A program made the position numbers and the translations under genes. DNA of 18,572 nt from Nitrospirota bacterium (lineage in GTDB: Bacteria; Nitrospirota; Nitrospiria; Nitrospirales; UBA8639): contig JAOUNC010000010.1 of assembly GCA_029881175.1 (NCBI GenBank), forward strand, positions 1-18,572, written 5' to 3'. Of this stretch, positions 7,767 to 15,858 are shown piece by piece (position 1 is the stretch's first letter; each line of letters starts with the position of its first letter). The notes beneath the pieces were generated by a model. That model had not been told where the DNA came from. It saw only the letters and a program-made list of their open reading frames with translations, and made no database searches.

Positions 7767-9944
7767 ATGACATTTTTCATCCTCATTCCCTTTCTTCCGC
7801 TCATGGCGGTGCTGATGCTTGTGCTGGGGAAACCCTGGCTTGGAGAGCAAGGTCATAAGATCGGCATTCCCGCGATGGCCCTATCCTTTGGTTTTTCTCT
7901 CATGGCGTTTGTGCAGGTGGTCTCCCACGGGGCCTTCCTCATTCCCCTCTATCGACTGATTCATTCCGGAGACCTGGTTGTCGATTTGGGGCTCTATGTT
8001 GACCAACTCACCGTGTTGCTTCTGCTCCTGGTCACTGGAGTGAGTAGCGTGGTGCATGTGTACTCGTCCCGTTATATGATCGGCGATCCCCGGTATAACC
8101 GGTTCTTTGCGGTTATTGCCTTGTTCACTTTTTCTATGATCATGCTGGTCATGAGCAATAATCTGCTCATGATGTATGTGTTTTGGGAGATCATGGGGAT
8201 TTGCTCCTATTTGTTGATTGCTCATTGGGGCGAACGGCAGTCATCTGCTCAGGCCGCCACCAAAGCCTTTTTATTTAATTCGGTGGCTGATGTGGGCTTA
8301 GGTTTTGGAGTCATTCTGACCTATTCTACCTTTGGAACGCTGGATATCCAGACGATCTTGGCGGCAGCCGGGTCCATGCAGGGAACCACGATCAACCTGT
8401 TGGGGGGGGTGGGATTGGATGTTCCCGTTCACGTTTTAACTCTCATCACCATTTTTTTATTCATGGGGGCCATGGGAAAGTCCGCACAGGTGCCCTTCCA
8501 CGTCTGGCTCCCCTTTGCCATGGAAGCTCCCACGCCCGTTTCGGCCTTGATTCATGCCGCAACCATGGTCAATGCCGGACCCTTCTTGTTGGTTCGCATG
8601 AGTCCCCTCGTGATACTTTCGCCTGAAGCCATGATATTCATTGCGGTGATCGGAGGCATGACCGCGCTCTTTGCGACGGTCGTCTCCCTGACGCAGGTGG
8701 ATATTAAGCGCATGCTGGCGTTTTCCACGATTGGTCAAATCGGGTTTATGGTCATGACCTGCGGGGTCGGAGCCTTTGTGGTGTCGATTTTTCATATGCT
8801 GGCTCATGGATGTTTGAAGGCATTTTTATTTTTATCGACAGGAAATGCCCTCCGGTCAGTTGGTGCGCATGGGCGTGAATCCCCATCGGTCCCTCGACAT
8901 GGAGGCGCCACCCCTTACATGTGGCCATTTGTGTTAGGGGCGGTCCTGTTAGCCTGTTTCCCCCCTTTCCTTCTTTTCTCAGGGCCGTATGAACAATTGT
9001 GGATGGCTCAACCTCTGGCTTCCGCCCAATGGACATTTTGGATTCTGGGATTTCTGACGGTATTCTTCTCAGCCATGTATGTCATGAGGGGAGTTCTGGT
9101 CTTGTTTCATCAACCGGTATCGGCAGCCCATGGAGATGGAATGGGGTGGCAGGCCATACAGCCGCGTTTCTTCTCCCCCATCCATCTTCTGGGAATTTTG
9201 GCGGTCATTGGAATTGTCGGAAGCCTGTTGTTGATCGTGTGGAGTTGGTTTGCGGAATTTCTGTCTCCGGTTGTTGGTCATCGTGTGGCTCTTATTCAAG
9301 AAGAACCCTCGAGTGGGACGGGCTTGCAACTTATTCTTGCGGTTGCCGTGGCTGTTGGTGGTGTGGCCGTTGGGTACTTTTCCTTGACAAAATTTTCTGG
9401 ATCACGGTTTGGGCAATCTACTATGGGGAAACGTTGGTATGTCCATTTCCTGAATAAATTGTATTTCGACGAACTCTATGAAGCGTATGTTGTCCAGCCC
9501 ACTCTTCGCTTTGCCCAATGGTTGTGGCGCGTGGTCGACCGGCAGGTCTTTGACGCCCTGATCATGGGAATGGCTAGTGTCTCGGTGGTGTCAGCGAAGT
9601 GGTTGTGGCGTGTGGTGGATCTTCGTGGAATCGATGGGGTCGTGGTCGGCCTGGGGCAGCACAGTGTGGGATTGGCTCGATGGTTGTGGCGAGTAGTGGA
9701 TCTTCGTGGTGTGGATCGTGTGGTTGTGGGTATCGGCCAACAAAGCATGGGGATTGCCAACTGGCTCTGGAAAATTATCGACATCAAAGTTCTCGATAAA
9801 CATGTGAATCGCCAGCGGGTACAGGATGAGGCCGCAGGGGACATGAGGCAGGAGCTAGAGCCTCGTACGTTACAGCATCACTTGCTGGTGATGATTTTCT
9901 GGCTCATTGTAGGGATGGGACTGTTGTTCTGGTTTGTCGTGTGA
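7767..9944 (+). CDS. NuoL/MrpA/DabB-like ion-translocating subunit with four C-terminal tandem repeats
   Basis: A 725-residue antiporter-type membrane protein of the NuoL/MrpA/DabB superfamily and the likely functional partner (DabB role) of DabA. E141 (VFWEIMG) and K238 (GKSAQVPFHVWLP) are the conserved channel residues, and APTPVSALIHAATMV is intact. The usual Asp (complex I) or Asn (MrpA) after WLP is Phe (F250). After FDELYEAY (567-574), where NuoL normally has one segment before its last helix, there are four 27-residue repeats (585-692, consensus WLWRVVD-x-RG-x-D-x-VVVG). A final membrane helix follows (about 703-725). ATG 7767 has only a weak AGG upstream; GTG 7731 would add 12 polar residues and is less likely because the first helix starts right after M of MTFFILIPFLPL. 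It has no MbhD/E tail, as that is the separate gene at 4649. Confidence 0.9.
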   Translation: MTFFILIPFLPLMAVLMLVLGKPWLGEQGHKIGIPAMALSFGFSLMAFVQVVSHGAFLIPLYRLIHSGDLVVDLGLYVDQLTVLLLLLVTGVSSVVHVYSSRYMIGDPRYNRFFAVIALFTFSMIMLVMSNNLLMMYVFWEIMGICSYLLIAHWGERQSSAQAATKAFLFNSVADVGLGFGVILTYSTFGTLDIQTILAAAGSMQGTTINLLGGVGLDVPVHVLTLITIFLFMGAMGKSAQVPFHVWLPFAMEAPTPVSALIHAATMVNAGPFLLVRMSPLVILSPEAMIFIAVIGGMTALFATVVSLTQVDIKRMLAFSTIGQIGFMVMTCGVGAFVVSIFHMLAHGCLKAFLFLSTGNALRSVGAHGRESPSVPRHGGATPYMWPFVLGAVLLACFPPFLLFSGPYEQLWMAQPLASAQWTFWILGFLTVFFSAMYVMRGVLVLFHQPVSAAHGDGMGWQAIQPRFFSPIHLLGILAVIGIVGSLLLIVWSWFAEFLSPVVGHRVALIQEEPSSGTGLQLILAVAVAVGGVAVGYFSLTKFSGSRFGQSTMGKRWYVHFLNKLYFDELYEAYVVQPTLRFAQWLWRVVDRQVFDALIMGMASVSVVSAKWLWRVVDLRGIDGVVVGLGQHSVGLARWLWRVVDLRGVDRVVVGIGQQSMGIANWLWKIIDIKVLDKHVNRQRVQDEAAGDMRQELEPRTLQHHLLVMIFWLIVGMGLLFWFVV
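9519..9842 (+). repeat. Four in-frame 81-bp tandem repeats in the NuoL-like gene
   Basis: Copies begin at 9519, 9600, 9681 and 9762, exactly 81 bases apart, each opening with TGG encoding WLWRVVD (WLWKIID in the last). Copies 2 and 3 are the closest: 20 of 27 residues and, by my count, 56 of 81 bases. The ends diverge (copy 1 RQVFDALIMG, copy 4 IKVLDKHVNR). This points to internal duplication of a segment in the C-terminal lateral-helix region, with divergence since and the reading frame kept. Confidence 0.9.
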
Positions 9945-10084
9945 TCCTCAGTGAACCTTGCTGTCAGAGAGGGAGAACGAATGCGGCCAACAAGCATTCA
10001 ACGCTCTAGACGTTCTGAAGCAACTTTCAGTGGTTTCGATGCCTTGGTGGTGTCCATGATCGACTTTTCATTAAAGGGGAGTCT

Positions 10085-11593
10085 ATGAATACGATCTTCA
10101 CGGAACATCTTCTCAGTGTCATGATCGCTATCCCATTTTTGGGCATGGCGATTATTGCCTTTATTCATGATCAGGAATGGATTCGGCGGGTGGCGCTTGG
10201 ATGTACCCTTGGGGATTTGGTGCTCTCTCTTGGCCTGTTGAACGGGTTTGATTTTTCCAGCCATGGCATGCAATTCGTGGAGCGTATGGCATGGATGCCC
10301 ACCTTCAATATTCAATATGCCGTCGGGGTGGATGGCATTAGTCTTCTTCTTGTGTTGCTCACGACGCTGCTGTGCCCTTTTTGCGTGCTCTGCTCCTGGA
10401 AATCAATCACCACACGGGTGCGGTCGTTTATGGCGATGATTCTCTTGGTTGAAGGGGCCATGATTGTGGTGTTTACGGCGTTGGACCTGTTTTTGTTTTT
10501 CATGTTGTGGGAAGTCACGATGATTCCCATGTATTTCATGATCATCCTGTGGGGCGGTCCTCAACGCATTGCGGCCGGTATCAAATTTGTCTTGTACAGT
10601 TTGTCAGGAAGCTTGATCCTGTTGCTGGCGATACTCGGGCTGTACGTAGAAGGAGGCCGGACATTTGATATTTTAGCGTTGGCAGAGAAAACCTATTCCC
10701 CCGACGCCCAGTTTTGGATTTTTTTGGCCTTCTTTTTGGCCTTTGCCATTAAACTGCCCATGTTGCCGTTTCACACGTGGCTGCCAGATGCCCATTCCGA
10801 AGCGCCTACTGCTGGAAGTATCCTGTTGGCGGGAGTGCTTTTGAAAATGGGTGGGTATGGATTTTTACGATTTTGTCTTCCCATGTTTCCAGAGGCCTCA
10901 GTGACCTTTGCCCCGTATATCTTGTGGCTGTCAGTGGCGGCCATTGTGTATGGGGGGTATATGGCTTTGGCCCAGTCAGATCTGAAAAAGCTGGTGGCGT
11001 ATTCGTCTGTTTCACATATGGGATTTGTGACGTTGGGAATTTTTGTCTTTAATAACCATGGCATTCAAGGAGCCATTTTGCAAATGGTAAACCATGGTAT
11101 TACCACAGGAGCCCTCTTTTTGGCAGTGGGCCAATTGTATGATCGAACCCATAGCCGATTGATTCAAGATTATGGAGGAGTCCAAAAAACGATGCCTCGG
11201 TTTGTGGCATTCTTTTGTCTCTTTTCCGTGGCATCGTTTGGCTTGCCGGGAACGTGCAATTTTATTGGAGAATTTTTGGTTCTGGTCGGGACATCCTTCG
11301 AAAGTTATGTGATGGTTCTCCTCTCCATGGGCGGGATCGTCCTGGCTGCGGCGTACATGCTCTGGATGTTACAACGAGTAGTCTTGGGGCAACCCAAAAA
11401 TCCCACCATCTCCCAACTGACTGATCTCAGTATGCGAGAATTGGTGACAGTGGTTCCACTTGCGGTTCTTATTTTATGGATTGGTTTGTATCCTTCCCCT
11501 CTCATGGAAATGATGGATGCCAGTGTCACGCACTTAGTTCAACATATGGCGGTGTATCAGTCTCATCTCCCTGATCTTGTCGCGATTCGTTAA
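10085..11593 (+). CDS. NuoM-like ion-translocating subunit
   Basis: A 502-residue NuoM-type (complex I chain M) protein with about 14 membrane helices. Channel residues are all present: E143 (FMLWEVTMIPMYFMI), K223 (AIKLPMLPFHTWLPDAH), K254 (LLKMGGYGFLRF) and E396 (LPGTCNFIGEF). HSEAPTAGSILLAGVLLKMG is diagnostic for NuoM rather than MrpD or NuoL. The start has AAGGGGAG ending three bases before the ATG. It follows the NuoL-like gene by 140 bases with no hairpin evident, so it is probably co-transcribed. No nuoA-K genes are in the window, so this is unlikely to be part of an ordinary complex I operon; it gives the cluster a third antiporter-type channel. Confidence 0.9.
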   Translation: MNTIFTEHLLSVMIAIPFLGMAIIAFIHDQEWIRRVALGCTLGDLVLSLGLLNGFDFSSHGMQFVERMAWMPTFNIQYAVGVDGISLLLVLLTTLLCPFCVLCSWKSITTRVRSFMAMILLVEGAMIVVFTALDLFLFFMLWEVTMIPMYFMIILWGGPQRIAAGIKFVLYSLSGSLILLLAILGLYVEGGRTFDILALAEKTYSPDAQFWIFLAFFLAFAIKLPMLPFHTWLPDAHSEAPTAGSILLAGVLLKMGGYGFLRFCLPMFPEASVTFAPYILWLSVAAIVYGGYMALAQSDLKKLVAYSSVSHMGFVTLGIFVFNNHGIQGAILQMVNHGITTGALFLAVGQLYDRTHSRLIQDYGGVQKTMPRFVAFFCLFSVASFGLPGTCNFIGEFLVLVGTSFESYVMVLLSMGGIVLAAAYMLWMLQRVVLGQPKNPTISQLTDLSMRELVTVVPLAVLILWIGLYPSPLMEMMDASVTHLVQHMAVYQSHLPDLVAIR

Positions 11594-12040
11594 ATCGAAC
11601 AGCTGCTTCCATTCCTACTCTTGCTAAGAAAAAAGGCCACTCAAAGGGAGGTCTCTTTCTAATCATTTCTAGTAACGGGAGAAATCCATTCAATCTGTGA
11701 GGAAGAAACGAAGAGGTTTGCTCTCTTCATTTCAACTGTCCAACTGGCAGAAGGAAAGAGAATTGATGTGTAGGGGGTGTGCGAAGGAGTGTTGGGAGTC
11801 ATGGTGTTACCAAGCGAACTGGGGACGATAAAACATTTTCTGATAAGATTTGGTGATTTTCCTAAAGAATACGAGCTCTTCCCCTCTGTTACCTCAAGGG
11901 ATAGCCCAGAAAAACCGAAAAGGCAGGGAGAGTGCAAAAGTTAAGCCTTTTCGATTTGGGGTACCTTGGGATTTCGGACGATGAGCTTTTTGGTCATGAG
12001 AGGCGATGGCCTCGCAACCCGAACTAAGGGAGGCAAATCG
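11594..12040 (+). other. Gene-poor region after the transport cluster
   Basis: About 450 bases without a convincing gene. Shortly after the nuoM-like stop, AAAAAAGGCCACTC...GGGAGGTCTCTTT (about 11629-11659) can form an imperfect hairpin and may end the operon; this is weak. A 47-codon + strand frame (11801-11944, starts MVLPSELG) with AGGAG about 12 bases upstream is conceivable but has no recognisable family. A TTG-start frame on the other strand (11659-11937) is serine/threonine-rich and looks random. The next gene has an excellent RBS (GGGAGG at 12028-12033). Confidence 0.35.
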
Positions 12041-12304
12041 ATGCAGGATAGAAAATCCTTGATGATGTTTGGCTTGGCAATCTCGACGTTAGTTGTGCTC
12101 AGTCTAGGATGTAACCAGGTTGTCACTATCTATTGGGAAAAGCTAGGAGCAGGGAATGCTCAATTGATGAAGGATAAGGAGGAATGCCAGTCTCTACAAC
12201 GTGCAGTCGGTTTGAATGAAGAACGAATAGAGAAATGTCTGGAAGCGAAGGGATGGACCCCGGTCAGACAAGAAATAGAATCTGTTGCTCCAGATACCGA
12301 GTAA
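12041..12304 (+). CDS. Small predicted lipoprotein, function unknown
   Basis: An 87-residue predicted lipoprotein. It has a positively charged start (MQDRK), a hydrophobic core and a lipobox-like LSLGC with acylated Cys at 24; Ser at -3 is slightly off consensus. The mature part is short, charged and helical, with C49 and C66 set in an ECQSLQ...EKCLEAKGW pattern. This resembles small bacterial lipoproteins with two helices tied by a disulfide; that resemblance is only from the motif. The start at 12041 is chosen over an in-frame start 25 codons upstream because of GGGAGG seven bases ahead and because the signal peptide begins here. It is 71 bases from the OmpA-like gene and probably co-transcribed with it. 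Confidence 0.75.
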   Translation: MQDRKSLMMFGLAISTLVVLSLGCNQVVTIYWEKLGAGNAQLMKDKEECQSLQRAVGLNEERIEKCLEAKGWTPVRQEIESVAPDTE

Positions 12305-12375
12305 GCAGAAAAATTGGGATTCAATCTTGCGGAAATACGTGAAGGCGTTTTGAGATCAAGTGGAGGAGTAAGAAA

Positions 12376-13521
12376 ATGAATGCAGTAAAATTCATCTTTG
12401 TCATGCTCATGTGTATGATGGTGTTAGGCTGTATTAGCCAACAGGCCCATGAACGGGCCATGGAAGAGTTAGAAATGACTCACCAGAGTTCGGCTCAGGA
12501 AGTGGATCGGCTCAAAAAGGCTGTACAAAAGAAAGAAGAGTTAGTTGAGCAATTAGAAGAAGAGAAGCAGGCGTTCGAACAAATGTTAAGCGTGAAAGAC
12601 GCCACTGTGGTTCAACTCCAAGAAACGAACAAAGAGTTGGAAGCCGTGGTGGATGTTCAGGAGCAAGTCAAAGAGCAACAGTTAGAAGAGGTAAAAAAAG
12701 AGCTGCAAGCCTTATATTCCCAAGTGGCTGGCTTAGGAAGTCAGCCGGGGACGAATCCCGTCAAATTTTCTCCTGGCACAGATGCGAACGAGATGGATTT
12801 TGATGACGTGACGCAAGCCTTTCGGAACGTCCGATCAATGCTCGCATCACAAATGAAAGATTTCGGGCAATTGCATGCACAAAATAATCAATTAGAAGAA
12901 GAGATGAAGGAGTTAGAGGCGCGTCTCCGACATGTGGAACAGCTCAAGCAGGAACTCGAACAAGTGCGCGCGGCTCGAGAAACGCAAGAGGCCAAACTGG
13001 CCAGGGTAAGAGGTGAAGTGGAATCCGTTGGCAAAGAAATTGATCGAATTACCAAAGCACTCGAAGAAAAATTTGGAAAAAGCTTAAAGGTGACCCAACA
13101 TCAAGATCGGTTGGTTTTAACCATGCTTGGACAAATACTATTTGAATCCGGGGAAGCACACTTGACCCCGTTGGGATTAGATATCATGAAGCAAGTGGGG
13201 GAAGTGTTGGTCCCCTTACCGAATAAAAACATTCAAGTTGAAGGTCATACGGACAACAATCCGATTTATGGGCAATTGCAACAACGATATCCCACGAACT
13301 GGGAATTATCGACCGCTCGGGCCACCACCGTGCTCCGGTATTTAATTGAACAAACCGGTATGAATCCGACGGATTTCTCGGCGATGGGATACGCCGATAC
13401 CAGACCGGTGGTTGCCAATGATTCAGAGGAAGGACGGGCTCAAAACCGTCGGGTAGAAATTGTCCTGTATCCCGAACGAGTCACCAAAGAAAATCACACC
13501 GTTGCCACCCTTACCCGCTAG
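12376..13521 (+). CDS. Coiled-coil OmpA/MotB-family peptidoglycan-binding lipoprotein
   Basis: A 381-residue envelope protein. Residues 1-19 are a lipoprotein signal with lipobox VLGC (C19). Residues about 25-115 and 155-235 are Glu/Lys/Gln-rich with heptad character (long coiled coils), split by a Gly/Pro/Asn linker near 120-135. Residues about 246-370 are an OmpA_C/MotB-type peptidoglycan-binding domain: EGHTDNNPI (289-297, with D293), YPTNWELSTARAT, and QNRRVEI (R358/R359). NWELSTARA is nearer the MotB/flagellar type than Pal. GGAGGAG lies seven bases before the ATG. There is no MotB membrane helix or MotA partner, so it is probably a lipoprotein spacer linking a membrane to peptidoglycan rather than a stator. 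Confidence 0.88.
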   Translation: MNAVKFIFVMLMCMMVLGCISQQAHERAMEELEMTHQSSAQEVDRLKKAVQKKEELVEQLEEEKQAFEQMLSVKDATVVQLQETNKELEAVVDVQEQVKEQQLEEVKKELQALYSQVAGLGSQPGTNPVKFSPGTDANEMDFDDVTQAFRNVRSMLASQMKDFGQLHAQNNQLEEEMKELEARLRHVEQLKQELEQVRAARETQEAKLARVRGEVESVGKEIDRITKALEEKFGKSLKVTQHQDRLVLTMLGQILFESGEAHLTPLGLDIMKQVGEVLVPLPNKNIQVEGHTDNNPIYGQLQQRYPTNWELSTARATTVLRYLIEQTGMNPTDFSAMGYADTRPVVANDSEEGRAQNRRVEIVLYPERVTKENHTVATLTR

Positions 13522-13535
13522 CGGGTAAGGGTTTC
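13508..13535 (+). terminator. Perfect 24-bp palindrome with pyrimidine tail, overlapping the stop codon
   Basis: Positions 13508-13531 are a perfect inverted repeat with two 12-base arms (CCCTTACCCGCT and its reverse complement) meeting at 13519/13520, followed by TTTCTCTC. The stop TAG (13519-13521) sits at the centre, so the last codons of the OmpA-like gene are part of the stem. A few central bases would form the loop. The T-tail is imperfect, but position and stem strength fit an intrinsic terminator. Confidence 0.7.
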
Positions 13536-13690
13536 TCTCACAGATGTTCTCGCCGACACCTTAGCCATATCTTCAACATGCCCCCTCTGGGGAACCGTTA
13601 AAATTGTCTCATCCCCTTTTTTGACAGGATGACAGAGGATGAACAGTTGAGATCTCTTCGTAAGATCATACAGTCTTTTTGCATGGATCG

Positions 13691-15280
13691 TTAATGATGA
13701 ACCGACTCGCTCGTTTCAAGACTCGGTATTACATGATGGTGAATGAGGTTGATGTCGTAGAGAAAATTGGTGGTTGGTTCTAAGGCGACATAGACGGCCA
13801 ACAGGCCTACCAACGTCATGGTGATGGTATAGGGCAGAGCCATCCACACCATGCGCCCATAGGAGAGACGGATAATGGGGGCCAGCGACGAGGTCAGTAA
13901 AAACAAAAAGGCTGCCTGTCCATTGGGTGTGGCCACACTCGGAATATTCGTGCCCGTATTAATGGCGACCGCGAGGAGATCAAATTGATCTCGAGTGATC
14001 GTTCCGGCCTGTAGGGCTCGCAGGACCTCATTGATATAGACGGTGGCCACAAAGACATTGTCGCTGATGGCTGACAAAATGCCATTAGCCAAATAGAACA
14101 TAGCCGTTTGATGGGTCGCATCCAAACTCAGGCCATAGCCGATAATGCCGGCAAATAAATTCTGCTCTTGAATGACCGCCACAATTGCAAAAAAAACCAC
14201 CAACAATGCCGTAAATGGCAACGCTTCTTTGAAGGCTTCCCCGATTTGATGCTCCTCGATAATGCCATTCAACGCGGTAATAAACACGATGACCGTGAGG
14301 CCCACAATGCCGACTTCGGCAAGATGCAAGGCTAAGGCGATGATGAGCCAGATGCCCGCTACGCCTTGAACGATGAGTTTCGCCGTATCAGACTTATCGC
14401 GGCGCTTTTGTTGTTCAACTTCATATTCAATCAAAATATGGCGAACGGGATCTGAAAGTTGAAAGCCATAGTCGAACCACCGCATCTTTTCGACGATAAG
14501 ACAGGTGGCTAAGCCCATGGCAAAAACGGGTAATGTCACCGGCGCCATCCGAAATAAGAATTCCATGAATTCCCAGCCAGCCTTATCGGCAATCAAGAGA
14601 TTTTGGGGTTCGCCTACTAATGTACAGACGCCGCCCAAGGCCGTGCCCACCGCGCCATGCATCATGAGGTTCCGTAAAAATCCCCGAAAATTCTCAAGGT
14701 CTTCCCGATTCAATGCGTGGACTTCGTGGTCACTCGTATGATCATGGGAGGCATGGGAAGATTTGCCCGAAGCCACCCGGTGATAAATACTGTAAAATCC
14801 CGTGGCAACGGCAATGATCACTGCTGTGACAGTAAGAGCATCCAAAAATGCGGAAAGAAAGGCTCCCATGAGTGAAAAAAGAAGGCCCAGCCAGATTTTT
14901 GATCGAACACCCAAAAGGATTTTGGTGAACAAAAAAAGTAGCAGATCTTTCATGAAATAGATGCCGGCCACCATAAACATCAGGAGTAAAATCACCTGGA
15001 AATTATTGAGTGTTTCATGGTAGACCATGGCGGGTGTGGTCATCCCCAGGAGAACCGCTTCAATGGCTAACAAGCCACCCGGTTGAAGCGGATAACTTTT
15101 CAACGCCATGGCGAGGGTGAAAATGAATTCTAAGATCAGAACCCATCCGGTCACAAAGGGGCCGACCGTGACAACCAATACGGGGTTGAGAAGGAGAAAC
15201 CCTATTATGGTGAGCTTGTACCACATGGGTGTGTGTTTGAGAAAATTTTGTACCAATTCCTGAGGAATACTTCGGGTCAT
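13691..15280 (-). CDS. nhaB: Na+/H+ antiporter NhaB
   Basis: A 529-residue NhaB, an electrogenic inner-membrane Na+/H+ antiporter; the E. coli protein is 513 residues. Long stretches follow the E. coli protein as I recall it: [76 protein letters not shown]-type [16 protein letters not shown], and [20 protein letters not shown]. About 12 membrane helices fit. The cytosolic loop near residues 174-190 is His-rich (H176, H179, H181, H185, H188), unlike the E. coli loop. AAGGGA lies about 11 bases before the ATG. It is convergent with the OmpA-like gene. Its presence alongside Mrp genes suggests active sodium handling. Confidence 0.97.
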   Translation of the reverse strand: MTRSIPQELVQNFLKHTPMWYKLTIIGFLLLNPVLVVTVGPFVTGWVLILEFIFTLAMALKSYPLQPGGLLAIEAVLLGMTTPAMVYHETLNNFQVILLLMFMVAGIYFMKDLLLFLFTKILLGVRSKIWLGLLFSLMGAFLSAFLDALTVTAVIIAVATGFYSIYHRVASGKSSHASHDHTSDHEVHALNREDLENFRGFLRNLMMHGAVGTALGGVCTLVGEPQNLLIADKAGWEFMEFLFRMAPVTLPVFAMGLATCLIVEKMRWFDYGFQLSDPVRHILIEYEVEQQKRRDKSDTAKLIVQGVAGIWLIIALALHLAEVGIVGLTVIVFITALNGIIEEHQIGEAFKEALPFTALLVVFFAIVAVIQEQNLFAGIIGYGLSLDATHQTAMFYLANGILSAISDNVFVATVYINEVLRALQAGTITRDQFDLLAVAINTGTNIPSVATPNGQAAFLFLLTSSLAPIIRLSYGRMVWMALPYTITMTLVGLLAVYVALEPTTNFLYDINLIHHHVIPSLETSESVHH

Positions 15281-15492
15281 ATGCGTGTCGTCCCTTTCCG
15301 TAAAGACATATGCTTATCGTCAATGAGACGCTGAGCATGTTGGTCGAATGCGTCTAGCGAAGATTGAACATGGTGAATAGGGTGGGAAGCGCTTCATGGT
15401 GAGAAAGAGGTATTATAAGAAGGTGCTCTCCTGTAATGAAAGCATAAAAACGTGAAAACGACAAAAATCATTGTTCACCTCGGGGATGCCTG

Positions 15493-15858
15493 ATGGATCC
15501 GCAATCTTCGTTGACCAATGTGTATCACATTTCTGGGATTGATGATCGCGAGCGGGGCTTCAATCGACAAGCCCAGGTGATCGCTTATGGGGATGCGTAC
15601 CGGGCCCGCTTGCGTTATGAAGCCTTGCAGATTGAGGTGGAGTTCGTCGACACGGAAGACGCAGCTTTGCAACGCCTCATTCATACCTTACAGGCGCGTG
15701 GATATACCCAATTGCGCACTCAACGAATCTTTCAAGGTGAACAATATTTAGGCAATCAGGAATTGTGGGTGGATTATCCTGACCCTGACCCTCCAGATGC
15801 GCAATCAGTTTCCTGGTTCTTGAGAGTCCGACAGTTTTTGGGGATTGGGAAAAAGTGA
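15493..15858 (+). CDS. Uncharacterised small cytoplasmic protein
   Basis: A 121-residue soluble protein with no signal peptide or membrane segment; I do not recognise the family. It is rich in aromatic and charged residues, with a beta-like central region (YRARLRYEALQIEVEFVD), a helix (AALQRLIHTLQARGY) and a Pro/Asp-rich patch (DYPDPDPPD). It ends in a basic tail. The RBS is poor (GGGG about seven bases before the ATG). It is transcribed divergently from nhaB across a 212-base gap and converges on the HD-GYP gene. Sequence composition is consistent with a real gene; no function is assigned. Confidence 0.6.
   Translation: MDPQSSLTNVYHISGIDDRERGFNRQAQVIAYGDAYRARLRYEALQIEVEFVDTEDAALQRLIHTLQARGYTQLRTQRIFQGEQYLGNQELWVDYPDPDPPDAQSVSWFLRVRQFLGIGKK

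Noticed and set aside
9519..9842. Possible CRISPR-like array
   Set aside because: Units are contiguous, in frame and diverged within a membrane-protein gene; there are no spacers.
9476..9844. 122-codon minus-strand open frame rich in Thr/Arg/Pro repeats
   Set aside because: It is the reverse-strand shadow of the 81-bp repeats in the NuoL-like gene; its repetitiveness is explained by the real protein.
10085..11593. Start of a respiratory complex I (nuo) operon
   Set aside because: No nuoA-K or other hydrophilic subunit genes are nearby, and the neighbours are Mrp-type and DabA.
11659..11937. 92-codon minus-strand open frame in the gene-poor gap
   Set aside because: TTG start, no RBS, Ser/Thr-rich with no recognisable pattern; treated as chance.
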